Origin: Sphaeroforma sirkka
Taxonomy: Eukaryota; Opisthokonta; Ichthyosporea; Ichthyophonida
Reading direction: 5' to 3'
Length of the DNA stretch: 64,000 bases
Assembly: GCA_001586965.3 (NCBI GenBank)
Contig: LUCW03001696.1
Location: forward strand, 1-64,000
Numbering within the stretch: the stretch's first letter is position 1; every line of letters begins with the position of its first letter. Shown piece after piece: positions 23,290 through 32,759 of the stretch. The notes below the pieces were generated by a model. The model saw only the letters and a program-made list of their open reading frames with translations, made no database searches and was not told where the DNA came from. The position numbers and the translations under genes were made by a program.

Positions 23290-23852
23290 TCACTAAATAT
23301 ACATAAAGATGAAGAAAGTCACTAAATGTACATTCACTCGATTTATCGACGTAAACGTACTGAAATATCGATCAAATATGTACAAATATACATTTAGCGA
23401 CAATTACACATTTATAATGTATGTTTTCTGACTTTTCGTGCAAGATTCGCATAAATTTAAAGTAATGAGTCTTCGGCTATAGCCATTTTTTTTAACAAAT
23501 AAATGTGCTGAGGACACAGGGGGATGCTGCGTTAATTATCTGGCATTGATATATGCTGCTTCATTCAAGCTTATCTCACTGCCTGGTTCACACCCTGAAA
23601 CTCTTATAATACAACACCGATCCCGATTGTGGAACAAGAAGTCACTTCCGGTAATGATAAAAATTATGATAAGTAAGCTGAACCAGAAAAATGCGCTGAT
23701 CGCTATTCGGAAACTGCACTGTACCAAATTGGTTTTCATGTACTGTCTCTGGGCATTGAGGGGTAAACATCTATGTCGAAGCGATTAACACATCTCCAGT
23801 ACTCTTTATGGCCGCGCGAAGAAGAATACAAGGAACGCAAACTGACGAAACT
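23290..23852. other. Unrecognised sequence right of the array
   Basis: AT-rich start with a short repeated phrase (agtcactaaat at 23288 and 23317). An 80-codon plus-strand frame at 23546-23788 and its antisense partner show no family signature. I see nothing else here. Confidence 0.4.
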
Positions 23853-24515
23853 CGATTTGAAGAAGCGTGGACTGTCGATAAAGCGAGACGCCAATGAATA
23901 TATTCTTACATTAGGTAGGTAGTTTATGATAACAATGACAAGAAAAATTTCAGCGTGCAAACCAAGGACGTGCATATCAAAGCTTATAAGGCAATGATAT
24001 TGCCGTAGAAGGCAATCCTGCATGGCAGGACACACCTCTCAATATCACGCCAATAAACAGGTCCAAACCGATTTGAAGAAGCGTGGACTACCGGTGAAGC
24101 TAGTCGCCAATGAAGATCTTTTGTACACTAGGGAGATAGTCTATGATAACAATGATAAGAATAATTTCAGCGTGCAAACCAAACCAAGGACGTGCTAATG
24201 AAGGCTTATATGACAATGATATTGCCACTGAAGGCAACCCTCTATGACAGGACACACCTCTCAATATCACGCCGATTAAGAGGCCCAAACCGATTTGAAG
24301 AAGCGTGGACTACCGGTGAAGGGAGACGCCAATGGAGATCTTTTGTACACTAGGGAGAAAGCTTATGATAACAATGATAAGAAGAATTTCAGCGTGAAAA
24401 CCAAACCAAGGACGTGCTAATCAAAGCTTATATGACAATGATATTGCCACAGAAGGCAATCCGCTATGGCAGGACATACTTCTCAATATCACGCTGATCA
24501 AGAGGCCCAAAACTC
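23853..24515 (+). repeat. About 220-bp tandem repeat, three copies
   Basis: CGATTTGAAGAAGCGTGGACT occurs at 23853, 24069 and 24291 (spacing 216 and 222), with diverged but clearly collinear sequence between; a fourth copy starts and is cut off near 24515. Plus-strand codons recur, e.g. DLKKRGLPVK and, in another frame, QSLYDNDIATEGNPLWQD, but neither frame is open across a whole unit. The last copy leads into a frame open to about 24735. It may be a decayed repeat-protein gene; I cannot name it. Confidence 0.7.
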
Positions 24516-24815
24516 GCGAAGTCGAAACGAAAATCAATGAAACGAGGTCGGATTCGAGTGAAACAACCGAGACAAATACTCTACGGAGGACTGATAACGC
24601 GTCCACGAGGTTCTATTTCATAGCTACTGATGATATACTGATGATTTGCACTTCGATGATCTTCTTTCTTTCGAAGAGGGTGATACTTCAGCGATGCTAT
24701 GCAGGCCGACTCAAGCCCTTGCTTTTAATTTGACGATTCACAATTTCTCGTTCAGGGTTTCCTCGCAAGCTCGCAGGTCGTATGTGACGATATGGGTGTC
24801 GTGTCGGAACGACAT

Positions 24816-24965
24816 CCTGATCTTTCAGTACTATCTATAAGGAGTTCTCAAGTTCAGCTTGACGATGTACAAATATTTCACTACTATCTACACAAAGGTC
24901 CTGATCTTTCAATACTATCTATACAGGGTGCACCAAGTTCAGCTTAATGCACACATCTGATTCCA
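24816..24965. repeat. 84-bp direct duplication
   Basis: CCTGATCTTTCA(G/A)TACTATCTATA starts at 24816 and again at 24900, each followed by an aagttcagctt phrase. Two copies only. The rest of 24516-25139 shows nothing I recognise beyond short frames. Confidence 0.65.
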
Positions 24966-25139
24966 ATTCCGGAAAAACAATGTTGTATAGCCTGCCAAAA
25001 CACTTCACAACTAGCGGTACAAGAGCAAAGTATAGTCTTGAGGGCTGACATAGTAATCATCATTTGCGTACCAGGATGTCAAATTCTTCTGGATACTTCG
25101 CTCTCGGCCATGCCCGGACACTGCTTAAAAGTATTGCGA

Positions 25140-25690
25140 TGTACAATAGGTTACGAAATCGGTTCTTCAAACACCATCCTTAGACCTTAAAAACAAGCGT
25201 ACGAACGTGTCAACCACACACGCCTGTCTCAAACCCTCCAGAGCCATGGAGTGTACCTGCTAGTTACTATTATGTGTACACGTTTGTTACAAACCCACAC
25301 TACACGAGTACTATTCAAAGGCAAACTCTTCGTTCCTTTCATACGCCTGAGAGGACTCACTCAGAGATCCCCCCTCATGCCATTACTTTTCAACCTCAAC
25401 CTCTACATAGACACATTGGCTTGCCGCTCGGAGGACACATCTCATATCGTCTCTCTAGTTTTAATAGATGACGTATGTCTACACCACTGATACACAAACC
25501 TGCTCAGAATATTACTCAGTTTATGCCATTGGTTGGCCATCGACTCAGCAATGGAATCCAGTCGACAGAAATGTAGATTTATACCTAGTGCCACGTCATA
25601 AATGCACTTTGATGATCTCTCTTCTAACCACCAAGGGACCCTGTTCCGTAAATTTGGTTGTGCACTTGTGCGCAAGATTGACCTAGCAAT
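25140..25690 (+). pseudogene. Non-LTR retrotransposon (LINE) reverse transcriptase fragment
   Basis: A plus-strand frame from about 25191 reads KQAYERVNHTRLSQTLQSHG, palm motif A of LINE RTs; LDLK lies just upstream in a frame two bases off. It continues through GLTQRSPLMPLLFNL (motif B, normally G-x-x-Q-G-x-x-x-S-P-x-L-F) and NLYIDTLA to LIDDVCLHH, where the usual Y/F-A-D-D has become I-D-D. After a stop, a second frame continues with LLRILLSLCHWLAIDSAM, the helix that follows the palm in LINEs. The fragment is decayed by at least two frameshifts plus stops, and is cut at the right by the A4 LTR. Motif order and spacing make the assignment fairly safe; the clade cannot be told. Confidence 0.72.
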
Positions 25691-25698
25691 CAACACAG

Positions 25699-26293
25699 TG
25701 TAAACTTCGATGGAAATTACTAGGTTTCAAACTATATTAAACTAGAATACAATTTAGTCAGTTAGGATTTAGCAGTGGTAGCTTGTGTAAGAATGATCGG
25801 GACTACCTCTTGTTAAGAGCCTAAATATCCTCGATCACACAGGGCGTACCTCTAGCTGTTCTTTATTGAATAATTTTCACTAGAAGTACTAAGTGTTCAT
25901 GACCACATGCCTAATTTGTAGATAGACATAATAGCGTAAGTCACGTTAATACATTAGCTGATATAAATAAAGTTCCATCTGAAGAAAAGTTACAAAACGA
26001 AAAAGACTTATTGGATTTTGGAGATTGGCGGGAGGACCAAAATCTATAAGTAGTAGTTCGGAGATTATAAAATTTAGTTCATAATATCCTACATCTACTA
26101 ATGTCTCAAATAGGTCCAAGTAGATGAGTCATACCAAATACTCAGGCTATTGGAGCCATCGAAGTGAATTTAGAACACTTTGGAAATATTGGAAAAAGAG
26201 CTTGTACTAAATTATTTAAAATACAAATAAAAACCAATGTATTATCTCAATTGATCTTGATATTTTAGACTGACCGAAGGCCGTATTTCTACA
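25699..26293 (-). repeat. LTR-A, 3' LTR of A4
   Basis: Complete, 595 bp. Shares gggactAcctc and gccatCgaag with the array LTRs; A2 and A3 have G and A at these places. Confidence 0.92.
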
Positions 26294-26420
26294 TAGCCCC
26301 CAGTAGCTTTTAGAACTACGAACGTACGTTAAGATACGATATAGTTGGTAAAGCGAAAACCAAAGTAAAAACGGTTTCGGTCATGACTTATCGAGTAAGT
26401 ATGTGCCTATATGTACGAGT

Positions 26421-28990
26421 TCAAGACTCATGTTGTACTCTATGTCGTTTAGTATTTGATCCAGTAACCATTTCCGATGTAGGCGCCTTACGTTTATTAT
26501 TTGGTAAGGTAATAGCCAAAGGCTGTTCTTCATTAGTAAGTAAGTTTGAACAATTTGCTGCACTGTTGGTAAGCAGATCAGAAAGTTTAGTCAAGTAGGA
26601 GGTAGGTGGCAAATAGGGAATTTCAGATCCGTCAGGGTTTGTAGTCACCTGAGGAAACCCTTTTCGTTTATCTCGTGTGTTCTTATGTAAACGCTTATTC
26701 CATTTCTTATTAAAGATACGAAGAAAGTCGCGAGATTCACGAAATGCATCGGAGGTTAGCCAAGCTACTGTCTCATCCATGAAACGGGTCTTGTAGTAAG
26801 TGTAACCGTCTTCGGATGTTTTGTCAATTATATCTTTGACTTGTGACTCCATAACTGGTACATCAGAATCAAATGAGCGAGCGAATGAGAGTTCGGAGGT
26901 AGGGATACGGTGAGTGCCTAGATTAGTTGCGCTAGTACCATCAATGTTATTCACTTCGTAAGTATCACTCTTCTCATCATGGTAGGAAATAACAAAAGGT
27001 CCTATCGTCTTAGAAGAGAGTTCGGTAACGTTGGCGTTTCGATTTATAATGTTAACGTAATCGCCGACTTTGAACTGAACAATGTTCTTAGTGTTATTCC
27101 ATCGGTCATACGCTTTAAGTAGGACACGATTCTTGTGCTCGAGTAAACAGGGGTAAACAACGTTCTGCATATGCTCAATCTTTTGTAGCCACGGGGTAAC
27201 GTGTTTCTCGGGCGCAGTTTTATCAAATGTTGCTTGTAATTCACTATAGCGGCCAAAGAAATAGTGAAACGGGAGTGTTCCAGTTTGAGGATTCATGCAG
27301 TTATTCATTTGAGTCTGAACCCATTTCAAATAGGTGTCGGTTTCACGGTCGACATAAATAGGTTCGTCTTGAATCATATTAATTAAATCACGTATCCATG
27401 GGTCGGAGTTACGTAAGGGACAACACAGCGTAATGGTAGATTTAGTAATATTAACATAATTTAACAACTGTGCGATAAGTTGACAAGGTGGGTTAGCCCA
27501 CGCATTATGCTTTGATAAGTCAAGCTGAAATGCATCACCTTTAGGATGAGTCAACGACCTATATTCAGAAACCTGTTTGTTATGTTCTGCGGCGAACATA
27601 TCAACAGTAAATGGACCCCATCGTGATTGAGCGAGGTTAAACCATTTCTTATTTAGCATCCAATCGGTTGCTAATAACTCCTTGACTGTTTTCTGGTAGT
27701 CGGGCACAAGTCGAGAGAGCATGTCAGGAAGATGGTTATGTATTCCTGGTATGTGTGTTATATTAAAAGCGAACTTGGCAATAATGTCATGCCAGCGGCT
27801 CACCAACTGTGAATCAGGGTTCATATCTTTTAAGTATGTTAGAGACTTTTGATCACAGGCGACAGTAAAGTAACTTCCATAAAGGTAGTCTTTAAACTGT
27901 CTTAGCGCAGTAACTATAGCAAGGAGCTCTTGTTTAACGGTAGGGTAATTCCGTTGACTCTTATTATAACTCTTGCTAAAGAATTGTATGTAGCGCGGTT
28001 TACCATTTATCGTTTGGTAAAGCACTCCACATACCGCTCGATCTGAAGCGTCGGTTGCTACTTGGAATGGGACACCATCCACAGGGCACTGCATGATGGG
28101 TGCGTCCATTACTTTACTTTTGACTAGTTTAAATGCATCATCACATTCTTTAGTCCAAAGCTTTCCCAAAGGGGTACTTCTTACCTTGCCAAGTAAAGGA
28201 AAAGTATTTCCTATGAGGCTCATATATCTGTAGTTGATGAAATGCAGCTTTTAAGTCTATCTTGAAAAAGATAGTCGCAACCTCCATTTTGCGTAGTATC
28301 TCGCTTATCTTAGGTAAGGAAAACTATGTTGCGGAATTAGTTTGTTGATTGGCGACAGGTCTAGTACTACTCTTGTTTTACTAAACGTTCCATCAGATTT
28401 ATATTGATCGACCGCTAAGAGAGCTAAGTTAACCGGGGTTGCATCATAATTGATTTCAATTAGACCCTGTTTTAACCAATCTTCGATTTGGGTTTTGACA
28501 ACGTCTTTGTGTCTCCAACTCACGTAGTTATGTGAAGGACACTTTAACTTAGAGAAGTCGACGTTTGTTAAGTCAAGTCTAACGTACCCATTAGAGAACT
28601 TAAACATACACCAGTCAGTTATTGCAATCTTCCTGTTTTGTATAATTAAGTCCATAATTATATCGGTGAAGTGCGGAATCATATCCTTTGCTTCACCTTC
28701 CGGAGGTTTAGGTATCTTTAACATATTATCATCTGACTGATCTTTATTCGGGTCTAGCCCATCAGGCAGACCAGTGAGTGTTATACCTAAACTGAGAAGA
28801 TCAGTCATACCTATAATTAAATCGTATTTATGAGACATGTCAGTAACGATTAGGTGAGTCTTCACTTCTCTTCTATCTGACAGCATTATGTGTGCATAGT
28901 CAATGGCTTGTTCGCAAGTAGTAACTTTGCCATTTCCCAAGATTAAATCAGTTGTTTCGTTATGGACAGCCATATCTGTAGCGTAGGCTT
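26421..28990 (-). pseudogene. A4 pol remnant
   Basis: Contains protease and RT-entry sequence (about 28305-28973), RNase H (VATDASDRAV near 28050), the Dam-like block (VDMFAAEHNKQ near 27590, NPPC near 27490), integrase C-terminal sequence and the chromodomain-like tail with YYKTRFMDETVAWL (about 26775). A 600-codon open frame (26421-28223) spans the RNase H to tail region. The element is broken all the same, with several breaks. Confidence 0.85.
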
Positions 28991-29128
28991 TTCTGCCCCT
29001 GGATCAAATAGTGCCATAACTTTTTCTCCATTTACGAAAACTGTTTGAAGGATACGTTCATCTCCTTTGGTATGGATTTTATTGAACATTTTCTCATAAT
29101 CTTGCTCTAGTGCACACATATGGTACTG

Positions 29129-31088
29129 TCAGTGCTTAACTTGGACATCCGGTAAGTCCTTGCAATCCTCTTTGTGCCAACCGTTAGTACCCTTGCAAAT
29201 AGCACACTCTTTCATATAGTGTCCAAAATCTGGCTTGCCTGGTGCACACTTAACAGGGTCGTGTCTACCATTCCACTTGCCATTACCTTTTGTGAGGTTG
29301 TAACCACACTTCTTGCAAGGCGCTCTCACCTTCTTTTCACCTTTCGGTTCGGTAGAAGTAGAGCCAGTACCCCCTCCAGTAGTAGTGCGAGGTTTCTTAG
29401 TACTACGCGCAGTATTAGTCTCTACTGCGTTTCGCTTAGTGGGCTGGGTGTAGCTCGTGGTACTAAGTACTCTAGTAGAGGGATTGGTATGCTTGTGAAC
29501 TATCTTCTCAATGACAGACCAAGGCATAGATCGCAAATCACCATAGGCGATGATGTCATCATTGACTTTCTTAAAGAGGTTAGCTCCCAGAGTCTCCATC
29601 ATCTGACAAATTAATACTTATTCGCCAGTATAGGTACGACCACCCATCCGAGTATTCATATGTGTCATATGAGCTAGAGCACCTCGAATAGTGGCATCGT
29701 TCGCAAAGAACTTGCGAGACTCTAAAAGTTCACGGTCACGTGCATCTTCAAAAAAGGTGTTAAGTATATTATCACGCAATTGGTGCTAGGGTAGGGCTTT
29801 CCAGTTGGGCTCATGAGCCTTCAAGATAGTTCGCCATTCACCTGGCTCACAGAAATGAATAAAGGCATTCATCATCTGCTTATCCCTAAGGCTGGCAGAC
29901 TCCTTAAGTTGGTCGAAGGCCTTCAGTGTCTCCACTGTACTCTCATTAGTAGAGAAATCGACCTCAGCCTGCGCGTTACCTAGCTGCTTTATAAAGCTTG
30001 GTTCTAAGTGTTCACGAGGCTCATGCTCAGTGCTACGGGCTGCTAGTGCCAAGATGGTGTCTATTTCCTTTCTCTTGTTATCGATTAGATAGCGAATGTT
30101 ATCCGCTTTCCTATCGTCAAGGTCAGAGTCATTCAATAGACGGTCCTCAAGGACTTGCATACCAGAGCGTAATAGCCTGAGACGAGTATGTCTGGTTCTC
30201 ACTTCCTCATCCTCAGGATTAGAGCGGGAACTCTCTAACGAGGTACTGGTGTAGCGATTGCCAAAATCGTGATTACCAGGGTTAGTTGGCAAATGAGGGT
30301 CGATATTACGAGGATGGTAAGCCTCATCGAGTTCCATACGATCATATCCTCTGACAGGGTTAGGTTTGTCAAGAGGATGGTCAATGGTAGCATCAGAGCT
30401 ATAGAGATTAAATTTTGAAATATTTCCTCTCTCACCAGTGGTAACTGGCTTAGTGGTACACGTACTGGCTGGTAAACCAGTAGATAGAGGGGTCCACAAC
30501 TGTTGCTGCCGCTAGCTCCTTCAAGAGCGCTTCAGTGCGGTTCAATTGGCGTCGAGATTGAGAGGATCCAACCACTCGTTGTCGAGTTATGGCGTCCTCA
30601 GCTTCGGCCCCAAGATTTGAGCTGAATGGAATGGCTTCTCCATCGATGGCGAAGCCAAAATTTTCGGACAGGTCCAATACTTCCTTTTCACTCCGGATTT
30701 GTGCTGGAGTGTCCTTTAGATGTGTAGTTATAATGTCCCCGACATTCGTATCCACGAATTTTCCAGCCTTTCGACGTTTATCCCCAATATTTGACGGCAC
30801 GTGGTCAAGGGGCAAGCTGGGGTCCTGAGCTTCACTCCTAGGTGATACACGGACGCTGGCGAGCCTTTCCGCGGTAGTAGATACCTCTTCTTCCAAGGCT
30901 TTAGGATCCGACGAGTCATCCTCAGAATTATCCTCTGTACCAACCTCAGAATTGGCTTCCCCAACAGTTTCCTCGGCAGGCTCAACTCCAGACAGGCTAG
31001 GTGTTTCCACAGGGACCTCAGGAACCTCGGCAGGCATAGCAGGCTTAGAGCTAGCGGCTCCCTTGCCTTTAGAAGTACCCTTAGCCAT
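29129..31088 (-). pseudogene. A4 gag remnant, best-preserved A gag in the window
   Basis: Begins at an ATG (31088) with MAKGTSKGKGAASSKP and an acidic, proline-rich N-terminus (30450-31088). A charged helical middle (29786-30499) and a basic linker follow, then a C-terminal metal-binding-like region (29129-29602) with CX2CX14HX4C and CX2CX6HX3C. It ends at a stop that is in frame with the downstream pol. Gag would form the particle and bind element RNA. Broken, with a few breaks. Confidence 0.8.
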
Positions 31089-31167
31089 AGTATTTGCTGG
31101 ATAGTAAATCGATGTTAGACAGTCTAGAAGCAGTACACTACTGTAACTACTAAATAACTGAAAAATA

Positions 31168-31765
31168 TGTAAACTTCGATGGAAATTAGTAGGTTTAAAA
31201 CTATATTAAACTAAAATACAATTTAGTCAGTTAGGATTTAGCAGTGGTAGCTTATGTAAGATTGATCGGGACTGCCTCTTGTTAAGAGCCTAAATATCCT
31301 CGATCACACAGGGCGTACCTCTAGCTGTTCTTTATTGAATAATTTTCACTAGAAGTACTAAGTGCTCATGACCACATGCCTAATTTGTAGATAGACATAA
31401 TAACGTAAGTCACGTTAATACATTAGCTGATATAAATAAAGTTCCATCTGAAGAAAAGTTAAAAAAAACGAAAAGACTTATTGGATTTTGGAGATTGGCG
31501 GGAGGACCAAAATCTATAAGTAGTAGTTCGGAGATTATAAAATTTAGTTTATAATATCCTACACATCTACTAATGTCTCAAATAGGTCCAAGTAGATGAG
31601 TCATACCAAATACTCAGGCTATTGAAGCCATTAAAGTGAATTTAGAACACTTTGGAAATATTGGAAAAAGAGCTTGTATTGAATTATTTAAAATACAAAT
31701 AAAAACCAGTATATTATCTCAATTGATCTTGATATTTTAGACTGACCGGTGGCCGTATATCGACA
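31168..31765 (-). repeat. LTR-A, 5' LTR of A4
   Basis: 598 bp. The most diverged A LTR here (for example gaccggTggccgtatAtcGaca at its right end). About 80 bp of leader separates it from the gag ATG. The leader bases adjoining the LTR (coding strand tatttttcagttatt) do not show an obvious TGG-type primer site. Confidence 0.9.
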
Positions 31766-32203
31766 TTGATAGGCTATGTACATAGATGACTTATATCTGG
31801 GAAAATATACATGCAATCAGCACACGAGTACATTAAAATCAGTGAAAAATGCTGCTCTTAAGTAGTTAATATACAATCAATGATGTAGTAAGTATACGCG
31901 AGATAACTCTATCTCAACGTTCTCCCTCCTCAGGAGGGGACGTTGTTCATTTATTAGTAATTATAAACAGTAATCCTAAAATGACTGACTCTTAAATGAG
32001 TCATTAGTCATGTGCTGTAAAACCAGCAAAACCCTAAAACCCAGTTTATCAGATTATTCTGATAAACTGTAAAACTTGTAATAAACCTAAACTAATCAAA
32101 TAAATCTAAGTACTTGTATTCTGACCACAACCCCCCCAAACTGAAGCACTGAACAAAGCAGTGTGCCAGTTTCAGAGATGATAAGAATAACATAGTACCG
32201 TAT
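31766..32203. other. Spacer between A4 and B1 with three hairpins
   Basis: No gene. Inverted repeats: a CCTCC/GGAGG dyad near 31925-31940, an ATGACT...AGTCAT dyad near 31980-32010, and a perfect 11-bp stem with 6-base loop at 32042-32069 (CAGTTTATCAG/CTGATAAACTG). The first, with atctcaacgttctcc, resembles sequence at the far end of B1 (40443), so this may be part of another B LTR. A short aaaaccctaaaaccc phrase (32031) is a degenerate complement of TTTAGGG. Confidence 0.55.
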
Positions 32204-32335
32204 GTGCTGGCATTATCCTCGAGAGCTAGAGCATTGTGCTGGCATTTATCCTCGAGAGCTAGAGCATTGTGCTGGCATTTATCCTCGAGAGCTAGAGCAT
32301 TGTGCTGGAATTTTACCTCAGAGAGCTAGAGGACC
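32204..32335. repeat. 33-bp tandem repeat in the B1 terminal region
   Basis: GTGCTGGCATTTATCCTCGA-type units start at 32204, 32236, 32269 and 32302 (spacing 32-33). Each contains CTCGAGAGCTAGAG. The other end of B1 (40133) has one full and one partial unit. Confidence 0.85.
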
Positions 32336-32544
32336 GATGTATACGTCTCGAGCGACCCGTCGTGTTTGAATTCTTGTACTGTTCATCTGTATCAGCATAT
32401 AGGAGTTTGGCAAGTACAATATAGGACTATACTTGTGTCGGAGAAAAAACTGCCAGTGGCAGAAACCGTGCAAACCATTAACCCGCTGTTTCAAAAAACA
32501 AAGCCCAAGGAGTTGTTTGATTGATTTCGCTGTTTTATACTCCG

Positions 32545-32735
32545 AAGCGAGAGTGGCTCATTTACCCTCGCGAGCTTGAGCCGCTGACGATTTACCCTCG
32601 CGAGCTCGAGTGCTAACCGTTTATTCTCGCGAGCTCGAGTGGCTGGTTTATACTCGGGAGCTAGAGTTGCTGGTTTATACTCGGGAGCTAGAGTTGCTGG
32701 TTTATGCTCCAGAGCTGGAGCTCGATATCCGAGAA
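32545..32735. repeat. CTCGCGAGCT/CTCGGGAGCT degenerate repeat block
   Basis: Six to seven units of about 28-33 bp with the pattern TTTA-(t/c)-(a/c)-CTCG-(c/g)-GAGCT-(c/a/t)-GAG. The same block recurs in B2 at 48104-48340. It lies between the chromodomain end and the LTR-like region. Many units contain palindromes (CTCGCGAG, GAGCTC). Confidence 0.75.
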
Positions 32736-32759
32736 CAAAGTTATATTGAAGATAAAGTA

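Larger units (their letters stand above)
25699..31765 (-). mobile_element. Element A4: Ty3/gypsy LTR retrotransposon with two LTRs (fossil)
   Basis: The only A copy here with both LTRs (25699-26293 and 31168-31765), about 6.07 kb, inserted at the end of the LINE fragment. Minus-strand order is gag, protease, RT, RNase H, Dam-like, integrase, chromodomain-like tail. The five bases outside each LTR (cacag and ttgat) differ, so no target-site duplication is visible. The two LTRs differ at roughly 20 of 595 positions by eye, and the left one shares diagnostic bases with the array LTRs rather than with its partner. Broken, with about half a dozen breaks. Confidence 0.92.
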
